Assembly: GCA_902496125.1 (NCBI GenBank)
Contig: CABUZU010000020.1
Location: 1-20,688, forward strand
Direction: 5' to 3'
Source: an uncultured Lachnospiraceae bacterium
Lineage (GTDB): Bacteria > Bacillota > Clostridia > Lachnospirales > Lachnospiraceae
DNA: 20,688 nucleotides
Below are positions 7,643 to 15,351 of the stretch, one piece after another. Under the pieces are notes generated by a model that saw nothing but the letters and a program-made list of their open reading frames with translations, was not told the origin of the DNA and searched no databases. The position numbers and the translations under genes are program-made. How positions within the stretch are numbered: position 1 is the stretch's first letter; the number at the start of each line of letters is the position of its first letter.

Positions 7643-8983
7643 TTATCTTTTATTAGATTTTCTCCAAATTTTTCTAATTTCTGCCTCTTTTATTAACATC
7701 TCTCTAAAATCTGGATGAGCAATCGAGATTAATCCTTCTGCTCTCTCCCAAGTTGAACGACCTTCTAAGTTTATAACACCATACTCTGTTACTACAAAAT
7801 AAACCTGACTTCTAGGTGAAGTGATAATATCTCCATTAAACTGTGGGCAAATCCTAGAATGAAGCATTCCATTCTTATCTTCAAAAACCGAATCCATACA
7901 AATAAAGGCTTTGCCTCCTCTTGAAGCCGATGCTCCAATCAAAAAATCTAATTGCCCTCCTGTTCCACTTAAATGTCTAGAACCTGAACTTTCCGATGAA
8001 ACCTGTCCATATAAATCAACAGAAACGCAACTATTAATGGATACCATATTATCAATTTGTGCAATCACACTCGGTCTATTTACATATTCTAATGGATAGG
8101 CTGCTACGCCATGATTGTCATCTAACCATTCATAAAGCTCTGCTGAACCAATCGCACAACCAAATACCCCTTTTCCTTTATCAATGTTTTTCTTCTTATT
8201 CGTTAATTTTCCTGATGCATAAAGACTTAAATACGCATCCGAACAAAGCTCCGTATGCATTCCAAGGTCTTTTAAATCCGAAGTTGCAATAATCTCTCCA
8301 AGTGCCATTGGGATACTGCCAATACCAAGTTGAAGCGTTGCTCCATCTACAATATAAGGAATGATATTTTTTGCAATCTCTCTATCCGTCTTCGTAATTT
8401 TAAAAGGTTGTCTTGATGGAAATGGCTCATGCTCTCCTTCTACAATATAATCAACCTCTGATATATGAATACATTCATCATAGCCACCATGAATCTTTGG
8501 CATATTTTCATTAACTTCGACAATTACAATATCCGCCATTCGAACAATGGGTGCTGCCACTCCCGTGTTTACTGAAAAATTAAAATATCCATGTTTGTCC
8601 ATCGGAGAAACACTGACCATTACTACATTTACTGTTAAAAAGAACTCATAGTAGGCTGCATTGTTATGAAAAACTTGTGGAATATGATAACAAAGCCCCC
8701 TATCACAAAGTTTACGTTCATAGGCAGAGCAATGCCAACTGTGATAAACAAAATGTTCTTGGGTTTCATCGCATTCGGCTACTTCAATGGGTCCTGTAAT
8801 CAAATTTCCACGAATCTTAACATCAAATAATTCCTCTCTTCTTTTGGCTAATGCTTGGTCTAATAATACTGGTTTTCCTAATGAACTAGTATAATCTACC
8901 CAATCTCCACTCTTTACAACTTTTACAGCTTCTTGTGGTGTACGAAGTTTGTCCTTGTATTCGGATGTGAAATTTTTTAGCAT
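7643..8983 (-). CDS. CoA-transferase, acetyl-CoA hydrolase/transferase family (4-hydroxybutyrate/butyryl-CoA:acetate type)
   Basis: The protein has 446 residues, the usual length. It carries the CoA-binding motif LQLGIGSIP (218-225), the glutamate of HTELCSD (Glu245) in the position of the catalytic Glu that forms the glutamyl-CoA thioester, and GTGGQLDFLIGASASRGGKA further on. It moves CoA between short-chain acids, for example butyryl-CoA plus acetate to butyrate plus acetyl-CoA. Family members use butyrate, 4-hydroxybutyrate, propionate or others, and I cannot choose among them from sequence. The start has AGGAGG upstream. It lies 14 bases after the DUF2284 gene and is probably co-transcribed with it. 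Confidence 0.88.
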   Translation of the reverse strand: MLKNFTSEYKDKLRTPQEAVKVVKSGDWVDYTSSLGKPVLLDQALAKRREELFDVKIRGNLITGPIEVAECDETQEHFVYHSWHCSAYERKLCDRGLCYHIPQVFHNNAAYYEFFLTVNVVMVSVSPMDKHGYFNFSVNTGVAAPIVRMADIVIVEVNENMPKIHGGYDECIHISEVDYIVEGEHEPFPSRQPFKITKTDREIAKNIIPYIVDGATLQLGIGSIPMALGEIIATSDLKDLGMHTELCSDAYLSLYASGKLTNKKKNIDKGKGVFGCAIGSAELYEWLDDNHGVAAYPLEYVNRPSVIAQIDNMVSINSCVSVDLYGQVSSESSGSRHLSGTGGQLDFLIGASASRGGKAFICMDSVFEDKNGMLHSRICPQFNGDIITSPRSQVYFVVTEYGVINLEGRSTWERAEGLISIAHPDFREMLIKEAEIRKIWRKSNKR

Positions 8984-8997
8984 CGTATTCCTCCTAC

Positions 8998-9582
8998 TTA
9001 AAAAAGTATCATTGTAAAATAAACCGTCGTTGTTCCATCATACATAGAAGTCAGTCCTAATTTTTCCACTAGACTTACTGCTAAAATCCCATGACTTTCC
9101 ATTGTCATTAGTCTTTCCTTTGGATGCTTACATTCTGAATCTGGACAGGAACATTCTTCACAAATTGCACATCCTGCGGATAAAAAATAAATATCGGGAT
9201 TAGGATTTTCTGCTAGAGATTCTTCTTCCAAACCAAAATGTCCTAATACTTTTTTCCTAATTTCCCTAGTCATTACTTCATGTTGCTTTCGAACTTCAAG
9301 GCAAGCATCAAAATTCCAAGCATCCGTTACTTCCCAAATCGTAGAAAATACTAGACAATGATGATATTTTTTTATTCGTTCTATGTTTGCTGTAAGGTCT
9401 CCAGCGTGAGGTGGGCAGGCCCAACTATGCCCATAACGTTTACAGTCAGTTTCGCAAATCGTAAACACTCTATCTGAAAATGGTATATCACTAGGACTAC
9501 CAAATACATATTCACAGACGGGGTATTCTAGGATTAGATTCTCTATATATTCTTTTACTCGTTGACTACTAAAGTTTTGCAT
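8998..9582 (-). CDS. DUF2284 family Cys-rich (predicted metal-binding) protein
   Basis: This 194-residue soluble protein has a Cys set near the N-terminus (Cys43, Cys47 and Cys56 in the ACPPHAG segment) and another near the C-terminus (CAICEECSCPDSEC, from residue 138), typical of DUF2284 and likely to bind metal or an iron-sulfur cluster. No biochemical role is known to me. The ATG at 9582 has AGGAG upstream. The next gene, a CoA-transferase, begins 14 bases downstream; the upstream neighbour is a fragment of an aldo/keto reductase whose stop is 20 bases away. The final residues (FTMILF) are hydrophobic but too short to be a membrane segment. Confidence 0.8.
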   Translation of the reverse strand: MQNFSSQRVKEYIENLILEYPVCEYVFGSPSDIPFSDRVFTICETDCKRYGHSWACPPHAGDLTANIERIKKYHHCLVFSTIWEVTDAWNFDACLEVRKQHEVMTREIRKKVLGHFGLEEESLAENPNPDIYFLSAGCAICEECSCPDSECKHPKERLMTMESHGILAVSLVEKLGLTSMYDGTTTVYFTMILF

Positions 9583-9602
9583 TAATCGTTACTCCTACTC
9601 TC

Positions 9603-9752
9603 TTATCTACTTAGCATATCACTTAATTCTTTTAAATATTTTGGATTTTCATAATCAATTTTAGAATCATCTCCATCTAGTACTGGAAGACGCATAACGC
9701 CCATACCAAGTCTAGATAATTTAATGTTGTCTTTAAAAATTTTATACTGCAT
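9603..9752 (-). pseudogene. Aldo/keto reductase remnant (49 codons)
   Basis: The short open frame begins MQYKIFKDNIKLSRLGMGVM and continues RLPVLDGDDSKIDYE, which is the N-terminus of iron-sulfur type aldo/keto reductases (normally about 370-380 residues). After residue 35 it switches to NPKYLKELSDMLSR and stops. No catalytic Asp, Tyr, Lys or His is left. The tail may be the old C-terminus joined by an internal deletion, or unrelated sequence. The ribosome site is weak. It could still be translated as a short peptide, but a decayed gene is more likely. Confidence 0.55.
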
Positions 9753-9835
9753 ATTACTCTACTCACTTTCTTTTTATACTTTAAATAAATTGTACTTTCA
9801 TTCCTGCAAAATCATAAACAAAAACATTCTCCTCT

Positions 9836-10528
9836 TTATAATAATTTACCTTCCTTAAAACTTTCAAATATATAAGAAGGATTTTCATAATACACGCTAC
9901 TATTATAATCATCGATTTTAGGACTAATAAATGAATTATACACAATTATCAACGCATCAATAATAGGTATTTCTTTGTCCTGTGCTACTTGTTTAATCAA
10001 CCTTTTATAAACCTTACCAATGTCCCAATAAGAAGGAATTGAGTATCCACAATCACCTACATTATCAAAGGTTCCATTCTGAATATTAGATTCCTCAATA
10101 AAATCATCAGTAACTCGGTCTATGTTATCGCAATGGTAAACATCTGCTAAATCATAAATCTTTTCTAACCGTTTCTTTCCTAATTGATTCACGACATATG
10201 AACGTGTATTTTTTGTTTTTCTTGCAATATAATCAATCAATCCACAAGTGAAAAAAAGGTCATTATCTTTTTTAGATTCTCGTCCCATAATAAAGTCTAA
10301 CCATTCCTCTGTCATTTCTTTAAATTCTTTAATATTCAAATTAGAGTTAATTCTTACATCATAAATCGAAACAACCTTTGTATCGTAGCGTCTTGCCCAT
10401 CTTTGTGCTTGTTCTTTTATTATCGTACAGTAAAATCCTACACCAAAATCCTTTGTATTTCGTCCTTTACGAATTTCAGGATTTTTTATCGGCATATAAC
10501 TGACATGATATACTGACATTTTCCCCAT
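9836..10528 (-). CDS. DUF3990 protein (ADP-ribosyltransferase-like, probable toxin)
   Basis: The 230-residue protein has the DUF3990 N-terminal signature: VYHVS (residues 6-10), then PEIRKGRNTKDFGVGFYCT (17-35) and QAQRWARR (40-47). DUF3990 belongs to the ADP-ribosyltransferase-like families and is usually found beside a small DUF3791 protein, as in toxin-antitoxin pairs. No separate DUF3791 gene is present here. The extra C-terminal part (about 165-230, SYWDIGKVYKRLI… then a helix-rich stretch) may be a fused partner domain. The ATG at 10528 is preferred over an internal one nine bases on, because GGAG lies nine bases before it. It is preceded by a TTGATT-17-TATAAT promoter. Activity is inferred. 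Confidence 0.65.
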   Translation of the reverse strand: MGKMSVYHVSYMPIKNPEIRKGRNTKDFGVGFYCTIIKEQAQRWARRYDTKVVSIYDVRINSNLNIKEFKEMTEEWLDFIMGRESKKDNDLFFTCGLIDYIARKTKNTRSYVVNQLGKKRLEKIYDLADVYHCDNIDRVTDDFIEESNIQNGTFDNVGDCGYSIPSYWDIGKVYKRLIKQVAQDKEIPIIDALIIVYNSFISPKIDDYNSSVYYENPSYIFESFKEGKLL

Positions 10529-10565
10529 ATATAATTCTCCATTATTCCCACTAATTATTATTTAT

Positions 10566-10660
10566 ATTTTTATTATAAACTTTAACAATGCCAAAATCAA
10601 GTTACACTATCTTAATTTATCGTAAACTCAAAAGAGAGAATCCTTTACAAATTCTCTCTT
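10566..10660. repeat. Terminator-promoter block, copy 1
   Basis: This block matches 12137-12233 with about four mismatches and one indel in the first 75 bases, then diverges in the hairpin. It contains, on the minus strand, the hairpin after the ATPase gene followed by the promoter of the DUF3990 gene. The two copies bracket the DUF4869-ATPase pair. Confidence 0.8.
10572..10600 (-). promoter_or_regulatory. Promoter of the DUF3990 gene
   Basis: On the minus strand TTGATT (10600-10595), a 17-base spacer, TATAAT (10577-10572). It is almost the same as the promoter at 12143-12171. Confidence 0.7.
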
Positions 10661-10661
10661 T
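10631..10661 (-). terminator. Hairpin terminator after the P-loop ATPase gene
   Basis: Stem AAAGAGAGAAT / ATTCTCTCTTT, with the stop codon of the ATPase gene in the loop. Only a short T run follows on the minus strand, so it is weaker than the copy at 12201-12233. Confidence 0.55.
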
Positions 10662-11634
10662 CCTCTAAATCTAATAATTTTATTTGTTTCATTTGTTCTA
10701 ATATACTTTTTCTTATGCTTCCATCAACATAAGCAACATTAAGTTCACTTTTATTATATGAAAGATAGGTATCCTTTGTATTTTCTACTAACAACATTGT
10801 AAAATACCTTTCCCAACTAATATATTCCGTACTTTCTATGTAATTCCATGTATTCTCTAATATATCGCTAATATTTGTAATCTTAATAATACCAGATTTT
10901 AAAATGAGCCATTCAAATGATTCCGGAAGATATAAATTACAATCACTTTCTTTTTTAATAAAGGACATAACCTTTTCCATCTCAGGACCAAAAGCTGCAC
11001 CATCTGCAATAATCAACAATTTTTTTCCCTTATTTTCACATAATCTATCATAAATATTCGATTTTCCATTTGCTGAAATACATTTTATATGACTTTTTCT
11101 CGTAATATTTTCAAAAAATTGATATCCTGATTTAGAATCTTCTGTAATTACAACTTCTGGGCTAATTTCCTCTTTTGGATTAAAATCACTATAAATTCGA
11201 TACATTTCATTATAAGTACGCTTCAACTTTCCATACTTTCCTGAATTTCGAATTCCATAAATTTCTTCCACACTGTAAGGTAATACGGAGAGAGATTCTC
11301 TTGTTACTAACACAAAATAATTATCTGATTTCTTTACTGCATTTGCAAATTCCTTACTTGATATAAACGAATTTCCCTCATCAATAAAAATAATACTTTC
11401 ATGAATCGTATCAAGGATTGTTTTCCATCTTTTACCACTTAAAACTCTACATTCTTTTTCACATTGCAATCGTATTCCACTATCATCGCCATCTTGCTCA
11501 TATTCTGAAATCATATCGATAAGAGTGGTTTTTCCAGTTGCACTATCTCCCTTAATGACAGTAATATTTCTTTTAATTTCAAAATCATATTTTATCCTCT
11601 TATTTTCAACAATAATTTGATATTTTCCCTTCAT
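10645..11634 (-). CDS. P-loop ATPase with TOPRIM-like C-terminal half (OLD-like layout), unknown function
   Basis: The 329-residue protein starts with an ATP-binding domain: Walker A GDSATGKT (29-36), Walker B IIFIDE (81-86) and a strand ending in LVTRES near 109-114. There is no ABC signature that I can see. From about residue 160 the pattern strand-Glu, helix, strand, helix, strand-Asp appears: VVITEDSKSGYQFF (Glu165), IKCISANGKSN, LLIIADGAAFG (Asp211). That is how a TOPRIM nuclease fold reads, although the usual DxD is DGA here. An ATPase joined to TOPRIM is the layout of OLD-family nucleases, which are much longer (about 500-600). The gene is 16 bases after DUF4869. I do not know a characterised homologue; the TOPRIM part is inference. 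Confidence 0.6.
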   Translation of the reverse strand: MKGKYQIIVENKRIKYDFEIKRNITVIKGDSATGKTTLIDMISEYEQDGDDSGIRLQCEKECRVLSGKRWKTILDTIHESIIFIDEGNSFISSKEFANAVKKSDNYFVLVTRESLSVLPYSVEEIYGIRNSGKYGKLKRTYNEMYRIYSDFNPKEEISPEVVITEDSKSGYQFFENITRKSHIKCISANGKSNIYDRLCENKGKKLLIIADGAAFGPEMEKVMSFIKKESDCNLYLPESFEWLILKSGIIKITNISDILENTWNYIESTEYISWERYFTMLLVENTKDTYLSYNKSELNVAYVDGSIRKSILEQMKQIKLLDLEERENL

Positions 11635-11650
11635 TATTCATAGTCCTCAT

Positions 11651-12088
11651 TTAGATATAATGTGCCGCCTCATGTAATAATTCACTCATGTTATGAACTG
11701 TTTTTTTTGTATTCATTACATAAATGCTAAACGGTTCTGGTTCAAAATTCATTAAATGTCTTAAATTAATTGTAATATCCTTTTGTTCTGCAATTTTTAA
11801 GAACCATTTAGAACAATTATCTCCACATGTAGAAGCATTAAAAATTCTACTATCATCATTTGCTACTAAAATAAGAGTTTTAGTCCCACCTGATAAACCA
11901 AGTGGTGATATTTTCCCTAATACTGGACTCTCAATTAAAGCTTTATCCAAAACTTCCGATTTATCTACATCTTTAATAATTTCTTTTACAAGTGGCTGCA
12001 CAATCCACTCTTCTTCATAAGTATTTTTAAAATACACTGCTGTATTATAAACTGCTTCTGGCATATCTCCAAAAAATACTTTTAACAT
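11651..12088 (-). CDS. DUF4869 family protein
   Basis: This is a 145-residue soluble protein. I recognise the family from the start (MLKVFFGDMPEAVYNTAVYF), the DVDKSEVLD and SPVLGKISP segments, and the STCGDNCSKW / INLRHLMNF part; the label DUF4869 is from memory and has no known role. Two Cys (in TCGDNC) are the most striking residues. It is the first gene of a two-gene unit with the P-loop ATPase and has its own TTGATT-17-TATAAT promoter. By context it could be an antitoxin, sensor or adaptor for the ATPase. Confidence 0.65.
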   Translation of the reverse strand: MLKVFFGDMPEAVYNTAVYFKNTYEEEWIVQPLVKEIIKDVDKSEVLDKALIESPVLGKISPLGLSGGTKTLILVANDDSRIFNASTCGDNCSKWFLKIAEQKDITINLRHLMNFEPEPFSIYVMNTKKTVHNMSELLHEAAHYI

Positions 12089-12142
12089 CTTTATACCTCG
12101 TTATGCGAAATTCTTACTACAATTATTTATTTGGTAATTTTT

Positions 12143-12171
12143 ATTATAGGCTTTAACAATGCAAAAATCAA
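12143..12171 (-). promoter_or_regulatory. Promoter of the DUF4869-ATPase pair
   Basis: On the minus strand TTGATT (12171-12166), a 17-base spacer, TATAAT (12148-12143), about 55 bases before the start codon. Confidence 0.7.
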
Positions 12172-12200
12172 GTTTCACTATCTTAATTTATCGTAAACTC

Positions 12201-12233
12201 AAAAAGAGAGAACTCCTTTACGAGTTCTCTCTT
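12201..12233 (-). terminator. Terminator of the flavodoxin lipoprotein gene
   Basis: A perfect 12-base-pair stem (AAGAGAGAACTC / GAGTTCTCTCTT) with a six-base loop, then a T run on the minus strand. Confidence 0.85.
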
Positions 12234-12238
12234 ATCTA

Positions 12239-12913
12239 CTATAATCCAAGACTATCTACCCATGATGTTACATCTGCCTCAGATGCTCCTGATGAAAATC
12301 TCTGTCCTTCTTTCCAATCGCCAGTTCCAGCCATCTTTTCTAATAAATCTCCACTATCTCCAAGTCCAGAGGATGCAGAGGTGCAGAATGGAATGACTGT
12401 CTTTCCAGAAAAATCATTTCCCTTTACAAAGTTATCTACTGGCCAAGCTGCGATTCCCCACCAAATTGGATATCCAATTAATACCGTATCATAAGAATCC
12501 CAATTATCAGGAGTTACTTTAGTAAGCTCAACATTTCTTTTACTTTCATCATTATGTTCAGTTGAAACACGACTGCTATCATTTGTCCAGTCTAAATCAT
12601 CATCGGTATAAGGTTCTACTGGTTCGATTTCAAATAAATCACCACCGGTTGTCTTCGCAATCGTTTCTGCGACTGCCTTTGTACTTCCTGTAGCAGAATA
12701 ATAAACTACTAAAACTTTACTTCCAGTACTCTCTGTCTCTTTTGCCTGTGTTTGTGCTGTTTGTGGTTCAGATGTGATACTTGCTGCAGTCGTACTAGCC
12801 GTTGTGCTTGCTGCTGTCGTACTTGTAGATGTTGTACTGCTGCTGCATCCTGCTAATAAACTTAATGTAGTTACTCCTGCTAAAACCATCGAAAAAAATT
12901 TCTTTACTCTCAT
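12239..12913 (-). CDS. Exported flavodoxin-domain lipoprotein
   Basis: The protein begins with a lipoprotein signal peptide: MRVKKF, a hydrophobic core, and lipobox LLAGC with Cys23. A Ser/Thr-rich linker of about 45 residues follows, then a flavodoxin domain of the Flavodoxin_4 type: VLVVYYSATGSTKAVAE with the FMN phosphate loop, YDTVLIGYPIWWG, and TVIPFCTSASSGLGDSG. I start it at the ATG at 12913, because AAGGAG is eight bases before it; a GTG nine bases earlier is inside that site. The 224-residue product would sit on the outer face of the membrane, unlike classical cytoplasmic flavodoxins. It begins 23 bases after the hydrolase-flavodoxin gene and is the last gene of the cluster. Confidence 0.88.
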   Translation of the reverse strand: MRVKKFFSMVLAGVTTLSLLAGCSSSTTSTSTTAASTTASTTAASITSEPQTAQTQAKETESTGSKVLVVYYSATGSTKAVAETIAKTTGGDLFEIEPVEPYTDDDLDWTNDSSRVSTEHNDESKRNVELTKVTPDNWDSYDTVLIGYPIWWGIAAWPVDNFVKGNDFSGKTVIPFCTSASSGLGDSGDLLEKMAGTGDWKEGQRFSSGASEADVTSWVDSLGL

Positions 12914-12936
12914 ATGTTTCACTCCTTAACTATATT

Positions 12937-14382
12937 TTATTTTGATTTATTAAAAAGCCACCTCATAATCGTTTCATCATGAAAAAATAAGGAAGCTCCA
13001 CCTCCATGTTGGTTTGTTACTCCAGCTTTATTAAAATAGTCACCATTTTTTACATCTAAAACTAATAATTTATCAATTTCACTATCGCTAAGTCCTTCTT
13101 TTTTATAAAGATTATAAATCTTCTCATACGCTTCTTTAGAAGGTTCTGAACCATAATATTCATCATTTTCACCAATTACTAAGTAGACTGGTGTACGACT
13201 TTTTATCACTTTCTCATAATCTCCATCCCATTTTGAACTTCCTTGAAGATATGCAGTAAAAAGTTCTGGCTCCATTCCCATAACTAACGACATCGTTTCT
13301 CCACCTCCCGAATATCCTTCTGCATATACCTTTGATTTATCAATATTATAAGCAGATAGAAAATATTTCGTTAATGCAATTGTCTGTCTTGCAGAAGTTT
13401 CCTCCCAATCATTTAACTGTGGAGCCACTATAATCATTTTAGAATTATATTCTTGTGCTGTAAATCCAATATCCTCTGTTTTTAAATTTTCTCCTACTCC
13501 TTGAAAATACAATCCCTGATATCCTGGCAATGTCAAAAATAAAGCATACAGCTTACTTCCATCATAATCATCTGGCACATATAAATTATAGTGAATATCT
13601 CCTTCTGTTTCTGAATGAAGCACATTATCTAGCGTAAAACCTTTATATTTTTCTGTTCCTACCGTTACTTTTTCTTCTTCATTATCTTGTTTTTCTTCTA
13701 CATTGTCTTGTTTCTCTTCTTTTAATCCTAACCAAGAAGCAATTTCTTTTGAACTCTCATTATGGATTCGATGTCCATCTAATACTGTTGCACCTTTTGC
13801 CACATCACGTATAAAATCCATACTAACATCAATATCGTTATCCTGACTTGTGCAAAATGGTATAATTGTTTTTCCAGATAAATCATAGCTTTCTAAAAAA
13901 CTACCTACTGCCATTGGTGCATTAAACCACCAAATTGGATAACCAATATAAATTGTATCATAAGCATCTAGATTATCAAGTTGTGCTGTAAGCTTTGGGT
14001 GAAGATTTAATTTTTCTTCCATCCAAGCCGTTGCAGCCGTGCCCATAAAAGATTTCCTATAATAATGCTGTGTACGTATCTGATACAAATCCGCTCCTGT
14101 AAGCTTTTGTATCATACGCGCTGCTGCCTGGGTGTCACTTCCATCCATTTCCATTTCTTTATTGGAATTTATTGTTGCTGCTGAAACGGCATCTAAATCT
14201 CCTGGTATCTCACCTAATCTTGAGAAATACACAACTAACGACTTTGTGTCGGTATCTCCTTTCGTGACTTCATTGCTAGCATCCTTTATTGCACTTCCAG
14301 TAAATAAATAAATGTATGCTATTATGATTAACCCTAATAAAATAACAATTGGTATTATTTTTATGTATTTTTTCTTTAACAT
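12937..14382 (-). CDS. Membrane-anchored flavodoxin fused to an alpha/beta hydrolase
   Basis: The 481-residue protein has three parts. Residues 7-28 are one membrane helix, with the rest predicted outside. Residues 47-220 are a flavodoxin domain (LVVYFSRLG, YDTIYIGYPIWWFNAP, TIIPFCTSQDND); its FMN phosphate loop is unusual, with an insertion containing DAVSAATINSN before GSDT. A charged linker with two EEKQDN repeats (222-236) leads to an alpha/beta hydrolase domain (about 245-481): nucleophile elbow GYSGGG with Ser358, Asp407 in GENDEYYG, and His459 or His468 near the end, as in PHB-depolymerase or peptidase-like esterases. The substrate is unknown. AAGGAAGG precedes the ATG. It shares a putative operator-promoter element with the operon at 16987-18623. 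Confidence 0.85.
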   Translation of the reverse strand: MLKKKYIKIIPIVILLGLIIIAYIYLFTGSAIKDASNEVTKGDTDTKSLVVYFSRLGEIPGDLDAVSAATINSNKEMEMDGSDTQAAARMIQKLTGADLYQIRTQHYYRKSFMGTAATAWMEEKLNLHPKLTAQLDNLDAYDTIYIGYPIWWFNAPMAVGSFLESYDLSGKTIIPFCTSQDNDIDVSMDFIRDVAKGATVLDGHRIHNESSKEIASWLGLKEEKQDNVEEKQDNEEEKVTVGTEKYKGFTLDNVLHSETEGDIHYNLYVPDDYDGSKLYALFLTLPGYQGLYFQGVGENLKTEDIGFTAQEYNSKMIIVAPQLNDWEETSARQTIALTKYFLSAYNIDKSKVYAEGYSGGGETMSLVMGMEPELFTAYLQGSSKWDGDYEKVIKSRTPVYLVIGENDEYYGSEPSKEAYEKIYNLYKKEGLSDSEIDKLLVLDVKNGDYFNKAGVTNQHGGGASLFFHDETIMRWLFNKSK

Positions 14383-14415
14383 TAAAAGTCCTTCCTTAAT
14401 GATTTTTTTGTTTTA

Positions 14416-14453
14416 ATTATAGCAAAATAAGACCTCATAAGAAGTCTCATTTT
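14416..14453 (-). promoter_or_regulatory. Shared dyad-promoter element, copy A
   Basis: The dyad AAAATAAGACCTC-ATAA-GAAGTCTCATTTT (14424-14453) is followed on the minus strand by TATAAT (14421-14416). It may also terminate the aldo/keto reductase transcript, but copy B at 18654-18688, where no terminator is needed, argues for a regulatory role. The -35 is weak and lies within the dyad. Confidence 0.55.
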
Positions 14454-14482
14454 GTTATCTACTTAAAACCTTAAGGTTCTAA

Positions 14483-15340
14483 CTAGTGAAGCTGATGAAT
14501 AAATTTTACAAATTCTGGAGCATCATGATTTACAATTTCACTATGTCCTAAATCTTTTATAGCAATCTTTTTCATTTCTTCATCAGTAAGTGTAAAGTCC
14601 CAAATGTTTAAATTTTCTTCCATTCTCTCTACATGTACAGATTTTGGAATAATAGAAACTCCACGCTGTGCATTCCATTTAAGAGCTACCTGTGCTGCGG
14701 TTTTTCCATACTTTTTACCAATACTAACAAGGTCTGGGTCTGTAAAGATTCCATGCTTTCCTTCTGCTAATGGTCCCCATGCTTGTGCTACAACGCCATA
14801 TGCTTTCATATTTTCAATCGCACCTTCTTGTACAAAGTATGGATGTAATTCAACCTGATTTACTGCTGGAATTACTTCAACGGTTTCGCAAAAGTTTGCA
14901 AGAATTGCTGGATAAAAATTAGCAACACCAATTGCCTTTGTAAGCCCTTCTTTATAAGCTTTTGTGATTCCACGATAAGCTGCAAAATAATCACTCATTG
15001 GTTGATGTAATAAAATAAGGTCTGCATAATCCATATGAAGTCTTTGTAAAGAAGCCTTTACTGCTTGATAAGCACCTTCTTCAGTTCCCATATCACTAAC
15101 CCAAACTTTTGTAGTGATAAATAATTCTTCTCTAGTAGTAATACCATCGTTAATTGCTCTAGCTACCCCCTTACCTACTGCTTCTTCATTTGCATAAGCT
15201 GTTGCAGTATCAATTAAACGATATCCTGTCTTAATTGCATCATATACAACCTGTTCACATTGTGCTGCATCTGGAATCTGAAATACTCCAAATCCTTCCA
15301 CTGGCATCTTTGCTCCTGTATTTAATGTTAAAAATTCCAT
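14483..15340 (-). CDS. Aldo/keto reductase, AKR5/diketogluconate reductase type
   Basis: The 285-residue cytoplasmic protein is a complete NADPH-dependent (alpha/beta)8 reductase. The catalytic tetrad is visible: Asp44 and Tyr49 (LIDTATAYANEEAVG), Lys78 (ITTKVW) and His112 (LILLHQP). Cofactor-binding residues are in the IPKSVHVERMEENLNIWDF region. It reduces aldehydes or ketones to alcohols; the substrate is not clear. The start has GGAGG eight bases upstream and lies 11 bases after the ferredoxin-like gene, so they are one operon. The 12-base palindrome AACCTTAAGGTT (14467-14478) lies four bases past the stop codon. Confidence 0.92.
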   Translation of the reverse strand: MEFLTLNTGAKMPVEGFGVFQIPDAAQCEQVVYDAIKTGYRLIDTATAYANEEAVGKGVARAINDGITTREELFITTKVWVSDMGTEEGAYQAVKASLQRLHMDYADLILLHQPMSDYFAAYRGITKAYKEGLTKAIGVANFYPAILANFCETVEVIPAVNQVELHPYFVQEGAIENMKAYGVVAQAWGPLAEGKHGIFTDPDLVSIGKKYGKTAAQVALKWNAQRGVSIIPKSVHVERMEENLNIWDFTLTDEEMKKIAIKDLGHSEIVNHDAPEFVKFIHQLH

Positions 15341-15351
15341 GATGATTCCTC

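Larger units (their letters stand above)
12137..12233. repeat. Terminator-promoter block, copy 2
   Basis: Partner of 10566-10660, in the same orientation. It holds the terminator of the flavodoxin lipoprotein gene and the promoter of the DUF4869 gene. Confidence 0.8.

Noticed and set aside
9753..9835. Possible small peptide between the aldo/keto reductase remnant and DUF3990
   Set aside because: Only nine codons follow the GAGGAG-ATG; too short to support.
12914..12922. GTG start three codons earlier for the flavodoxin lipoprotein
   Set aside because: The GTG overlaps the AAGGAG ribosome site that serves the ATG at 12913.
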